Assembly (NCBI GenBank): GCA_963575745.1
Contig: CAUYUJ010014762.1
Coordinates: 214,793 to 278,792, forward strand
Length of the DNA stretch: 64,000 bases
Source: Prorocentrum cordatum
Taxonomy: Eukaryota > Sar > Dinophyceae > Prorocentrales > Prorocentraceae
Direction of reading: 5' to 3'
Shown one piece after another: positions 39,431 through 49,899 of this stretch (positions are counted from its first letter, which is position 1; the number at the start of each line of letters is the position of its first letter). The position numbers were made by a program, and so were the translations under genes. The notes below the pieces were generated by a model that saw only the letters and a list, made by a program, of their open reading frames with translations, did no database searches and had not been told where the DNA came from.

Positions 39431-39788
39431 ATGGGTAAAACATGAAGCAAGCAATACAGAAAGCAGGCGTCATGTGGTTCCAAAAGGGACCCCAGGGAAA
39501 GGGACTTTTGAGATGGGCGATGCCGATTTCCCAAAAATCTGTTCGGCTTCGCCCACAAGGTCGCTGCACGACGCTTTCGCTTGCAATTCTCGAGGTCTCA
39601 AATGCAACACCGAGGTATCCGAAGCCCCTTTTCTCTGGCGTTCCTGTGGGAAACGTATCAAGGCGTTCCAGCCGAACGCTATCGGGTCTCCAGGCTAGCG
39701 AACCACGCACGCAGGACATAATGCGAGCAGACGGCTGCGGAAGGGATCCCCGCGCTCGCAGGCGATCCGTCTCTCGTGGGCGGCAGCC

Positions 39789-40070
39789 CACGGGTCGGCC
39801 CTGGTCAGCTACAACGCTGGGATCGGCGCGTGCGAGAAATGTGGGCACTGGCAGCGGGCTCTGTCGCTCCACAGCGAGATGCGCGAGGCGAAGCTGGAGC
39901 CGAACGTCATCAGCGGCAGCGTGGGGATCAGCGCGTGCGAGAAGGGCGGGCAGTGGCCCCAGGCGCTGTCGTTGCTCGGCGAGGTGTCCGCAGCGGCGCT
40001 GGAGCTAAACGCAGGCTGTTACAATTCTGCGATAGCTGCATTCGAAGAAGACAAAGCGGCATACACATAA
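39789..40070 (+). CDS. PPR-like exon, array 7 first part (two and a half motifs)
   Basis: Opens HGSALVSYNAGIGACEKCGH, then WQRALSLHSEMREAKLEPN and a second motif (ISACEKGGQWPQALSLLGEV). The third motif starts NAGCYNSAIAAFEED and then runs into the arm of a MITE, giving KAAYT and a TAA at 40068. The interruption suggests the array continued into 40215-40392 before the element arrived, or is spliced across it. Confidence 0.6.
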   Translation, partial: HGSALVSYNAGIGACEKCGHWQRALSLHSEMREAKLEPNVISGSVGISACEKGGQWPQALSLLGEVSAAALELNAGCYNSAIAAFEEDKAAYT

Positions 40071-40215
40071 ATTGTTGGTGCTCCGCGCGGATTTCTTGGA
40101 TCCGCGCCAGGCCCCCCAGGCGGCGCCTTCGGCGCCACCCCTGGCGAGGAAGGTTCCAGCGCGGATCCAGGAAATCCGCGCGGAGCGCCAACAGTTTATG
40201 CTTTTGCCGTATTTC
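40060..40215. mobile_element. MITE family CTCCGCGCGGATTTC, copy 1, inside a PPR array
   Basis: Core arms TTGGTGCTCCGCGCGGATTT and TTGGCGCTCCGCGCGGATTT (the latter as reverse complement) extend to about 35 near-identical bases, and more loosely outward to GCATACACATAAA / GCAAAAGCATAAA. The 60583-60725 copy has the same arms with a different GC-rich loop. Confidence 0.9.
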
Positions 40216-40392
40216 TCCTTCTATGCATGTGAAAAGGGCGGGCAGTGGCAACAGGCCTTGGCACTTCTCAACGAGATGTGGGGTAAGACGTTGCAGCCAG
40301 ACCTGACCAGCTACAGCGCTGCGACCAGCGCATGCGAGGCAGCCGGGCAGTGGCAGCTCGCTCTGTCGTTGCTCAGCGGAATCAGCACGTGA
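40205..40392 (+). CDS. PPR-like exon, array 7 second part
   Basis: FYACEKGGQWQQALALLNEM is followed by one more motif (SYSAATSACEAAGQWQLALS), then a stop at 40390. The open frame extends leftward through the MITE to 40072 without a stop, so element-derived residues could be translated. A further decayed motif in another frame (GYSIWIGACTKRRAGASLLL) lies at 40460-40580. Confidence 0.5.
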
Positions 40393-40459
40393 TTTTCGAG
40401 TGGGGCGTGATCGGTCAGAGCGCCGGGCTCGGCGAGTCCCAAGTTGCCGTGCAGAGATG

Positions 40460-40580
40460 GCGTTGGACATCGTGGGCTACTCGATTTGGATTGGCGCGTG
40501 CACGAAGAGGCGAGCCGGGGCGTCATTGCTGCTCAGCGGGGTGCGGGAGGCGAAGTTGGTGTTCGAGGTCACCTTGCGAA
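40460..40580 (+). pseudogene. Decayed PPR-like motif
   Basis: EMALDIVGYSIWIGACTKRR and SGVREAKLVFEV match the motif, but with one residue missing after CTKRR and in a different frame from the preceding exon. Confidence 0.5.
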
Positions 40581-40744
40581 GTGGCCTTGTCGCAGGAGCG
40601 CGGTCGCATGCCAGCAGAACATTGGCTCGGTTCATTTTCAACCCAGCTGCACGTCGGCGCCCCCGCTGCTCGCCTCCTCATCCTCATCCCGCTCCCTCCG
40701 CCTCCTGCTCGCTCGCGAAAGAAGTATGAAAAACGGCGATGCGA

Positions 40745-40855
40745 AGGCAGAGGAGGAGGAGGAGGAGGAGGAGGAGGAGGAGGAGGGGGAGGAGGAGGTG
40801 GAGGAGGACAGGAGCAGGTGGGGATGATGGGAGGAAGTGGAAGAGGCACGGGGTG
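40745..40855. repeat. (GGA)n microsatellite
   Basis: GAGGAG runs followed by GGGAGGAAGTGG-type purine-rich sequence to about 41020. Confidence 0.85.
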
Positions 40856-41389
40856 AGGGGAAGGAGGATGGACTGACGGGGCGAGGTGGAGAGGGAGATG
40901 GTAGTAGAGGAGTATGGGGCTGAGGGAGGAGGGAGAAAGGGCGGCAGGGTAAGAGGATGCGAGCAGATGACGATCAGCAGGAGAAGGCGGAGTTGGAGGC
41001 CGTGGAGGAGTGATGACGAGATGTTGCGGGAAGGTCGGCTGTCTGGTTCGGAGGGGAAGGTCGGCCTTGTGAGACCACTGGTAGTAGAGCGAATGCAGCC
41101 CGTCATAGCGCCCCCCGCCCCACAGAGAGGCGGGTACTAGAGGCTGGGTACACACGGTGCGGCCAGCCTGGGTGAGAGCTGGATGCGCACGTGGTCAGAC
41201 GTCTTTCCAGCGCTCGGCGCTTCCATATAATCCGTAAGGGCTTCGCCCCCTGCCGCCGGCCCCCTCTCTCGGAGAATGGGCCATGGAAGAGCTAAGTCAG
41301 TTGGCTTTGGCGCTGTCGCGCAGCAGTATCGGAACTTCATGCGAGGCCGATTCGCAATCGGCAAAACCAACTGATCACAAGAGGGGTTA

Positions 41390-41500
41390 CCACACAGGGC
41401 GATTGGTAAGACGTGTATGGTTTACGAGCTTGGTTACCACACCTTGGGATTAAAGGGCCGAGGGAGTACTCGCAGTTTGGGTTACCACGCCTTGCGATGG
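41390..41500. repeat. GGTTACCACACCTTG short repeats
   Basis: Three diverged copies of GGTTACCAC(A/G)C next to the 73-bp satellite. Confidence 0.6.
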
Positions 41501-41506
41501 ATGTCC

Positions 41507-42247
41507 GTGAGGGGTGGCACCGAATTTCAGAAATGTGGCAAATCCCCTGTGTTTTTGGACCCTGACCCCGCGGATCTGCGTGAGGGGTGGCACCGAATTT
41601 CAGAAATGTGGCAAATCCCTTGTGTTTTTGGACCCTGACCCCGCGGATCTGCGTGAGGGGTGGCACCGAATTTCAGAAATGTGGCAAATCCCTGTGTTTT
41701 TGGACCCTGACCCCGCGGATCTGCGTGAGGGGTGGCACCGAATTTCAGAAATGTGGCAAATCCCCTGTGTTTTTGGACCCTGACCCCGCGGATCTGCGTG
41801 AGGGGTGGCACCGAATTTCAGAAATGTGGCAAATCCCATGTGTTTTTGGACCCTGACCCCGCGGATGTGCGTGAGGGGTGGCACCGAATTTCAGAAATGT
41901 GGCAAATCCCATGTGTTTTTGGACCCTGACCCCGCGGATCTGCGTGAGGGGTGGCACCGAATTTCAGAAATGTAGCAAATCCCCTTTGTTTTTGGACCCT
42001 GACCCCGCGGATCTGCGTGAGGGGTGGCACCGAATTTCAGAAATGTGGCAAATCCCATGTGTTTTTGGACCCTGACCCCGCGGATCTGCGTGAGGGGTGG
42101 CACCGAATTTCAGAAATGTGGCAAATCCCATGTGTTTTTGGACCCTGACCCCGCGGATCTGCGTGAGGGGTGGCACCGAATTTCAGAAATGTGGCAAATC
42201 CCTTGTGTTTTTGGACCCTGACCCCGCGGATCTGCGTGAGGGGTGTG
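41507..42247. repeat. 73-bp satellite, ten units plus a partial
   Basis: GTGAGGGGTGGCACCGAATT recurs at 41507, 41580, 41653, 41725, 41798, 41871, 41944, 42017, 42090, 42163 and 42236 (period 73, once 72). Units are nearly identical. The main variable site is the base or bases before TGTGTTTTTGGACCC (CCC, CCT, CCA, CCTT). The period is not a multiple of three, so open frames shift by one at every unit. Confidence 0.98.
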
Positions 42248-42249
42248 AT

Positions 42250-43010
42250 TTCGAGCCCCCCCAGCAATTCAGACAACGCGCCCAGGGGGTGCTAAAAAGT
42301 CCTGTTTGGGCCTCCCCCCCCTCGCGCGGTCAATCAACTAGTTACAGTAACCAGCAAGAAGCAGAACTGTAACACTGGAAACTACAAGCTACAACTGGTA
42401 CTGGAAACTGCGAACCCGTGCCTACATCCTGGTGGCCCCACAAGGGGGCCGGCGGATTAGGGGTACGTGGGCCTCTGCATGTTCCATGTGTGATTCCCGC
42501 TTTGTGTGTGTATTTCAGTTTCCTGGTAATTGGGCTCAGGGGGGCGACGTCGGTTTTTCCGGAGTATCCTCGACAACCCCCAGCTCGCAAGTCATTCAGC
42601 CGTTCCCGTGCCAGCGCCGGATGGACGATGGACAACGGGCCTTTGTTTGATCGAGACAAAGATCCTCCTCGTTTGAACCATGCGTCCGTTCTCACTCCTG
42701 CTCATTCTCCCCCCTCGATCACTCACTATCCTCCTCTTCGACCCCCCCCTCCCCCCCTTGTTAGACGATGGGCCGTTCTAGGCCCCGATTGGGTGCATTG
42801 GCTTGCATCGAGCTTTGTAGGACCCCCTCCCCCTTGTGGCTGGAACTCTGTGGCCAACTCGGGCCTTCCGCGGCTGCCGCTCGCCAGGGAAGCGGCGCCC
42901 GCCCGGCAGCTGCGAGCTTGACTCGCGCCTTCGAGGAGGACCCAAATCGGGCCGCATGTCGCGCCCCTCCTGGTCCTCCTCCTTCTCTTTTTCCGCTCGC
43001 GCCCCCTACT
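42250..43010. other. No supportable gene
   Basis: Short TACAACTGGTACTGGAAACT-type repeats at 42370-42410, otherwise unremarkable GC-rich sequence. Confidence 0.35.
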
Positions 43011-43029
43011 GATCAATGTCGTCGACTCG

Positions 43030-43200
43030 CTGCTCCGCCTCGCCCTCTTTCTCCTCATCGCCCCCCTCCTCCTCCACCTGGTCCTTCTCCTCCTCCTCCG
43101 TCTCCTCCTCCTCCTCCTCCTCCTTCTCCCTCTCCTTCCCCTTCCTCCACCACCTCCTCCTCCTCCTCCTCAGATTCAATATCATCATCACCATCAGCAC

Positions 43201-43264
<64 letters not shown>

Positions 43265-43394
43265 GCCGACACCATCATCATCATCATCATCATCATCACC
43301 ACCATCATCATCATCATTATCAGTATCATCATCATCATAATCATAATCATCAGCATCATCATCACCATCATCACCAGCATCATCATCGTCATTG

Positions 43395-43459
<65 letters not shown>

Positions 43460-43460
43460 G

Positions 43461-43511
<51 letters not shown>

Positions 43512-43545
43512 CCCTCCTCCTCCTCCTCCTCCTCCTCCTCCACAA
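43030..43545. repeat. CTC then (ATC)n microsatellite
   Basis: CTC-rich to about 43170, (ATC)n with ACC/AGC changes to 43510, then CTC to 43542. Composition like 1796-2735 but without GGGACACC. Confidence 0.95.
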
Positions 43546-43689
43546 TTGCACAATGTGAAAATACTCTCCCACTTCCCCTGATGGCGTCCCGAAGATATCC
43601 GACACCCCCCCGCGTATTGTTTTTTACACACAGGATTCCCGGGAAACGGGTTTTCGCTTGTGTTTTTTTTCAAAATGCTGCTCTCGCCG

Positions 43690-43863
43690 AGGCGCCGGCC
43701 TCATTTTCGGGCCCCGCTCGTTCCGAATCGTGCTCCCGCTGCAGCGCTGGCCTCATTTCCGTGCTTCCGCTCGTTCCGAATCGTGCTCCCGCTGCAGCGC
43801 TGGCCTCATTTCCGCGCTTCCGCCCGTTTCGACTCGTGCTCCCGCTGCAGCGCTGGCGTCATT
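43690..43863. repeat. 53-bp tandem repeat, three units
   Basis: GAATCGTGCTCCCGCTGCAG occurs at 43725 and 43778, and as GACTCGTGCTCCCGCTGCAG at 43831. Confidence 0.9.
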
Positions 43864-43899
43864 TCCCGTGCCATGCCACAGCACACGCGCACACACGCA

Positions 43900-44004
43900 C
43901 ACACACCACCACCACCACCACCACCACCACCACCACCACCACCACCCACCACCACCACCACCACCACCACCACCACCACCACCAGCAGCACCACCACCAC
44001 CAAC

Positions 44005-44035
<31 letters not shown>

Positions 44036-44060
44036 CCACCACCACCACAACCACGCACAC
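43900..44060. repeat. (CAC)n microsatellite with ACGCAC ends
   Basis: CCA/CAC triplets flanked on both sides by (AC)n and (ACGC)n. Confidence 0.95.
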
Positions 44061-44179
44061 ACGCACGCACGCACGCACGCGCACCACCACCCACTAGCCC
44101 GCGGATGCAGAAAATCAGCGCCATGGTAAGGGATGGGAAGGAGGGGTAGGACGTCAGATATGACGCGCGCGCACCTAGC

Positions 44180-44312
44180 TTGCCCTCCCCCTCCCCCTCC
44201 CCCTCCCCCTCCCCCTCCCCCCCCCCCCACCCCCCTCCTCTCCTCCTCTCCTCCTCCTCTTCCTCCTTTTCTTCCTCCTCCTCCACCTCCTCCTCCTCCT
44301 CCTTCTCCTCCT
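44180..44312. repeat. (CCCTCC)n and CTC tract just upstream of the spliced-leader relics
   Basis: Pyrimidine-only sequence running directly into TCCGTAGCC. Confidence 0.85.
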
Positions 44313-44378
44313 CCGTAGCCATTTTGGCTCAAACCATTTTGGCTCAAGCCATTTTGGCTCAAGCCATTTTGGCTCAAG
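44312..44378 (+). other. Four tandem dinoflagellate spliced-leader (DinoSL) relics
   Basis: CCGTAGCCATTTTGGCTCAA (44313-44332) is the DinoSL except for its last base (A instead of G at 44333). It is followed by three copies of CCATTTTGGCTCAAG at 44334, 44349 and 44364. DinoSL is added to dinoflagellate mRNAs by trans-splicing. Relics missing the first bases through CCGTAG arise when that AG is itself used as acceptor after an mRNA has been reverse-transcribed into the genome. The array therefore records repeated rounds of trans-splicing and retroposition. A LINE begins immediately downstream. Confidence 0.93.
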
Positions 44379-44379
44379 T

Positions 44380-46135
44380 AAAACATTTGTCAAGGCAGCT
44401 GGCCGATCAGCTCCATTCCATTGCATCGCTCCAGGATCCGCCACGGCTGCCCTGCCTGCGGTTCCACTTCATACCCGAACGACGAAAGTCACGTGGTGGT
44501 CTTACCTCTTTGCATTAATTCGTTTGCAGATCGTGGGATTGGCTCTTCTCTCTCTTGGTCTAGGTCAGGCGATTCGTGGCGCTCAGAAGCTGAACTCTGT
44601 TGCATGCACTCTGACAGCGGCAGTTCTAGAAGTGAATCCAAAAGCAGAAGCCAGGCCAGTGACCGACGTGACTGCAGAGACCGTCGCCGTGCCGAGTATC
44701 GCCGAGACCAAACTCGCGACCGACGTAGAGATTCGCATCGCCGCCGTGGTCGAGACCGACGCCAACATACTTCATCTTCTGAAGAAGCCGATCGCGCCCC
44801 ACACAGACATAGTGGACGTTCTAAAGGACCTATCGCGCGTGGTGGACCCCCTCAAGGATTTCACTAAGCAGCTGATCAAGCAGCCTGGGAACGCGGAGTG
44901 CAGGCAGACTGGGAAGCGGCAGCAACATTTCCCTTTCAAGAACAGCAAGCTTGCAGGGCCCAGCAACAAGAACGATATGCTGAACAGCAGGCCTGGCTTG
45001 AGCATGCAGCAGCAGTACCTACGTTTCCGTCGCAAGAGCAACAACAATGGGCTTGCTCATCAGGCAGCTCGAGCTGCTCAACAGCGCTCTCCTATTACAT
45101 CAGCAGCCCCTGCCGCAGCCGCAACACGAGGCTCAACGGCAGCCCCCTCGGATGCGCACGCGTCAGCCAGTGGTACCGCAGGCCCCTCAGCAGGCCCCAA
45201 CGAGAGCGTCTGGGCCACTTCCAGCCCCGACCCCAACATGCAGCAGGAGCTCAAGCAGCTCATGGACGCCCAGATCAACAGCATTACTGCCGCAGTTGGA
45301 AGCACCGTGGCATCCTCGCAAACCCAGTTCCTTGCAGCCCTTCAACGACATGAAGCGGCCACTACCAGACGCCTTGATGGACAGGAGAATGACCTCATCG
45401 CTATCAAATCTGCCCAGGTCAAGCAAGAGTCCCAGCATCGTGACCCCTGGGACGCCATCCAGCGCATCAATCAGCAACTCAGTCTTGGTGAAGCAGAGGC
45501 ACCCATACTGGACATGGCCAAACTATCAGACTGGGACCGGGAGCCAGACCCTACAGTCTACACATTATCGTGCGCGCAGCCAGTCAACGCAGCCGCTGTC
45601 AGAGCATCGATCGCAGAATGGTTGGGCGCAGCAGAAGTCGAACCAGCTCAGTACCAGATTCATGGAGAAGGCCCCAATCGGAGATTTATCCTTCAGCTTC
45701 TTGGAGGGCGCAAGGTTGCAATTCCTAAATCAATTGCGCTCGCCAGAGCTCTCCAACTCCCAGGTCGTGGTGGATTCAGACAATTTGCAGTTCAGACCCC
45801 TGCAGACTGCGTCATCAACAATGGCCAGCACGTCTCGCTCTATGTCAGCCCCGGCAAAAAATATCAAGCGCATCAGAGTGGAAACTCAAACTAAGAAGCT
45901 AGTGGCCCTCTGCCACCAGCACTACCCGTCGCACAATTGGCGTGCGCGTCGTGATCAAGGGAGGATCTTCTGCAACACCATTTCCATCGCCAAACTGGAA
46001 CCCACTAGCATGGACGCGGCAACGGTTATTCGTTGGAAGCAAGATGCGTTGGCCAAGGTACCCGTCGACAAGAGCACCATCGCTGCAGGATTTTCCGCTC
46101 TCTACAAGGCCGAGGATACAGTACAGTGGCTCTAA
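44380..46135 (+). pseudogene. LINE ORF1 (nucleic-acid-binding, RS-rich and coiled-coil)
   Basis: The likely original reading runs in three frames. The first is at 44380-45050: a CPACG pair, then Arg/Ser-rich SRSESKSRSQASDRRDCRDR, a stop at 44865, then a Gln/Glu-rich part (ATFPFQEQQACRAQQQERYA). The second is at about 45050-45860: a helical region (QQELKQLMDAQINSITAAVG) and an RRM-like segment starting WDREPDPTVYTLSC and ending near SPGKKYQ. The third is at 45860-46135: KKLVALCHQHYPSHNWRARR to TVQWL and a stop. ORF1 proteins of this type package the element RNA. Both shifts lie in otherwise well-preserved text. Family assignment rests on architecture and on the following EEP-RT. Confidence 0.7.
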
Positions 46136-46364
46136 CAAGAGATGGCCTCCATGGCGTTATTCGAATTCGGAATCAGATCAGGCTCGGCCACCAGGATCCC
46201 CTGATGAACCAGAGGCGCGCCACCATCCACTTAGCCATTTACGACCTCTCCCCGCACTTGGCGATGCCGTACCACAGCCTCGTCATTATGCTCAGCCAGC
46301 TGCTGAACGCGCACCCCCTAGTCGCCAGGCACTTGCAGCGCAGGAAGTACCTTGTCTACCTTCC

Positions 46365-46640
46365 CAGCGGGATCGGGACACCTCTGCTGTCCCTGAGGGG
46401 CTGGAGTGCCACCCAGATAATATGTCAGTTTCCTCGGGCATGGGAAGCCCGCGCACTGCCGAACCTCCGCGCCTTCGTGCTCAGGGGGATCGGGGCACTC
46501 CAGTTGTCCCCGAGGGACTGGCGAGCCCTCCAGATATCATTTCAGTTCCCGCGGGCATGAGAGGCCCGCACACTGCTGCTACTCCAAGCCTTCTTGCTCA
46601 AGGGGATCAGGACACCCCTGTTGGCCTGGGGGGGGGGGGG
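46365..46640 (+). repeat. 117-bp coding repeat inside the LINE
   Basis: Landmark GGGATCGGGACACC-type text at 46365, 46482 and 46599, each followed by TGTCCC(T/C)GAGGG. It encodes about 39-residue units (RDTSAVPEGL, DRGTPVVPEGL, DQDTPVGLGG). The last unit contains a G-run of about 18 at 46629. Confidence 0.8.
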
Positions 46641-46949
46641 GGGGGGCTGGAGAACCTTGCAGATGATACTTCAGATGTGCAGGGCATGGGAAGCCCACTT
46701 CTCAGCAGTAACGGCGGTCTGTTGGCGCAGCACGACCTACGGCATCCGCCACAAGCACTGCTCCTGCCAGAACAAGTCGCGCCTCTTTCATCCCCGCGCC
46801 ACCTTAGAGACGACGCGGGCTCCGAGCACAGCACCAGCACTTCATCTGCCTCATCCTCAGGCAGTTGCACCTCCTCCTCAAGCCCCTCCTCGCCGAGTTC
46901 TCCTCCAGCACGCCCCCCGCTTTCGCGCACTTCTCGTACGTCACCTGCA

Positions 46950-47735
46950 GCAATGCTGCAGGACTCTTCGGGACATTGCATCTGCTGGAACGCACGAGGC
47001 CTTCTTTGTCATGGCGATCGCAAACGCTGGGCGAAGATGCGACAGCTCTCTCCACTTCGGAAGAAGCAATCACTGGTGGCAATGCAGGGGGTTCACGGAT
47101 CGCTGTTAGACCTCCAATCTCACATTGACAAATCCCTTATCGATATGATGTCTTCCTTAGCGAATGCCCTTCCAGCAGAGGCGAAGGCGGTCTGGCCTTC
47201 TTGGTTCAAGCGGCTGCCTCCGTGGACACTGCCGTCTCCATGCGGCCCATCATCAGAGGACGTGTGGCAGTGCTATACATTGCTAATCACAACACAGGCT
47301 TCGGGACGCTTTTCATGAACGTTCACAATCATGGTTTGGCGGCAGCGGACATGATACACGTGACAGAAGCGTGGCATGCTTCACGGAGGTGTGCAGCTCA
47401 ATCGCCACAGCAACGCGCGTTCATTGCCATGGGCGACTTCAACACCAGCGCCGTACCCCCATTCAATCTCAAGGATACGTCAGCTCGCTGGCGACCGATG
47501 GCCCCTGACGGTCAATACCAACGGGAACAAGCACGTTGGCGCCAGTTCCTTGCTTCTCCCACGGAGATCACCCACGACTTGCCCACGCACTTCTCGGCGA
47601 ACACACAGGCTGCGACAGCCATCGATCGCATCTTCATTTCTCTCTCTGGCATCGACCTCATGAATGTCGACGCGCACTTGAAGATCCACATGGACGGAGC
47701 TGCACTTTCGGACAAGGGCCTGAGCGATCACGCGA
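46950..47735 (+). pseudogene. LINE EEP endonuclease domain, frameshifted, active-site Glu replaced
   Basis: The EEP endonuclease nicks target DNA to prime reverse transcription. The N-terminal part (CICWNARGLLCHGDRKRW) is in one frame. The expected (Q)E-x-H motif reads MQGVHG, with a GGG codon at 47088 where the catalytic Glu codon is expected. From about 47200 the domain continues in another frame: RAFIAMGDFNTSAVPP (GDFN motif), AIDRIFISL and LSDKGLSDHAIL (the SDH motif). Length and order fit a complete domain. The E-to-G change alone would abolish nicking. It could be a G-for-A sequencing or mutational change. Confidence 0.75.
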
Positions 47736-48139
47736 TCCTCCACATGGTACTTGCAAATGTGACGGCGGCTCGCCCAGAGGAACAGGCCATCGACCCGAAC
47801 ATTTTCCACGACCCCTCGTGCCAGGTGCACTTCAATTTCCTGAAAGACAACGTGGCTCAAGCTCATCGCACTCCAACTTCTGCATGGCAACAACACAGAC
47901 TCCTTATCAAAGAGGCTGCTCGTCTTACTCGCAATCTTCAACAGCGCGCTTCTCTTCAGGACCTCAGCCGATGGGCGAAGCACGGACAGCTGACCACATT
48001 ACGGGCTATTGCTCGCACCATGTGGCGCAAAGACAAGGACACTGCGGCGCTTCTGATGGCGACTGCAGAGATTGGACGAGCACACGTGTGCATCACTGCG
48101 AACGGCCCCGAGCTCACAACAGAGGCGCCTTCATCCAGC

Positions 48140-49740
48140 TGATGGACACCACGGTCACTGCCGACTGCGATCGCCGCGTCGCCCTCGCCACCAAGCGCCG
48201 GCAGAGCCACGCCGCCGAGCAGATGGACCAAACTGGGAGCAGGCGCGCCGCCATGCAGCTCACCTGGCGAGCCCGGGCGTGTAACCCGTTCAGACGCCGC
48301 CTCGTACTTGCAGGACTTAGGATCCCAAAAGAAGGCCCCACCGATCCCACCCCTAGTGTCACGAGCGCCCCTCAGGGGACCCTTGAAGGCCTTCAGAAAT
48401 TCTGGCAGCCCATCTTCTCGCGCAAGCATGTGGACCCCGAGGCGGTCCGAGACTACGTGAATGCGCACCTCCCCAAGTTCGAGCATGCGGACCTCAGGTT
48501 TCCAGCAGTTCACGATTTCCAGGAGGCCCTCCGTAAGGTTAGACATACTGCTCCTGGCCCAGATCAAATTCCATATGCAGCATGGGCCGTTTACGACCTG
48601 ACGATGCAGACGTTTGAAAAGGACTGGCGCCCCACCAGTTCAACGACTCCGTCTTCGCCTTTCTCCCGAAAGGAGATGATCCACAGGACCTCTATGCCGT
48701 CTTCCGTCCCCCAGGTGCCACTCGCCCCCTCTCCTTGAAGAACTGCGACGCTAAGCTGATCGCTCACGTCGTGAACATGGGCTTGGTCGATATGGTTCGG
48801 GAGCGTACGATAGACACACAGCAGGGCTTCGTCAAAGGGAGGAACTTTGGGCAACATGTACTGACGCTTGATCCTGAGGCCCGTAGAACAGGTCACTCCC
48901 CAGTTGCCTTAGATGCCCTCCCGATTCTGATTAGTTTCGACATAAAAGCAGCCTTCCCATCTCTGGGATGGGGGTTTTTACTTGCTTCTCTGGTGGCGCA
49001 CGGTGTCCCCCCTGGATACCTTAGCGCGATTTATGCTTTATGCCACGCCCCAGGTGCCTGGGCCCGTGCATGAGGCCAATTGCAATACATGGTTGAAGTC
49101 GGTTCTGGAGTGCTCCAAGGATGCCCGCTCTCTGGGTCCATTTGGGCCCTGGCCTTTGGTGTCCCCGTCCGTCATCTCACCCGCATTTTAGCTTCTCTGC
49201 CTGGATCGAATAAGCTCGGAGCCTGCGCAGATGATCTGGGCCTCGTTCCCGCTCGCCTTGGGACCCCCCCGTGCCTCCCCCCCCTTTTCGGGCCATAGCC
49301 AGCCTCGCAGGACTCGAACTTCAGATCCAGAAGACGGTGATTGTGCCCCTTTGGGCCCACTTTTCGCCAGCCGCACAGTCTCTTACTCAGCGCCTGCTAG
49401 CCTTTCTCACCCCAGAATGGACATATATCCACATTGCAGAGTACGCCCGCTATTTAGGCGTGCTTATAGGCCCAGGCGTCACTTTTAGACATTCAGTGGA
49501 AAGCAGCTTTTGACAAACATTGGCTCCGCGTAGTGCAACTCGCAGCGAGCGCGCCAGGCCCAGCAGTTGCCATCAAATTATACAATACTTGCGTGATCAC
49601 GGTACTGTCGTACCTCACACAGTACTTTCCCTTTCCGCCCACGTTTCTACGACATGAACGTGGCACGCTGCACAAGATACTGCGTTCTCCCCCAACTCCT
49701 GGCGCCTCGTCGACCTTCTCGGCACTCGCTCGTGGTCGGC
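48140..49740 (+). pseudogene. LINE reverse transcriptase domain, frameshifted
   Basis: Segments by frame: FWQPIFSRKHVDPEAVRDYV and RKVRHTAPGPDQIPYAAW (to about 48620); FNDSVFAFLPKGDDPQDLYA, TQQGFVKGRN and LISFDIKAAFPSL (motif A with its Asp); a TGA at 49071; SGVLQGCPLSGSIWALAF (motif B); ACADDLGLV (motif C, both Asp present, Cys in place of the usual Tyr/Phe); then AGLELQIQKTVIVPL and YLGVLIGPG (motifs D/E) in another frame; and the thumb (LYNTCVITVLSYLTQYFP). All catalytic Asp residues remain, but at least three shifts and one stop break the frame. Confidence 0.85.
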
Positions 49741-49899
49741 TTCGTCCCCCCCCCCCCCCCCCACTGCCTTAGTTACGCTCTCTCTCGCTTCTGCGTGGCG
49801 CACGGCCACCGACGCGCTTCCTGACTGGCGCCCGCTATATCGTGCGCTAGTTTCTGCCCAGGACCAGCTCGATCCAGAACTGCCCCTCGCATCCCTGGG

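Noticed and set aside
41514-42372. Repeated 65-95 codon frames on both strands, and a CRISPR-like look
   Set aside because: 73-bp satellite with contiguous units and no unique spacers; nuclear eukaryotic context. The frame shifts each unit.
43006-43605. Poly-Met and poly-Asp frames on the minus strand
   Set aside because: Complement of (ATC)n.
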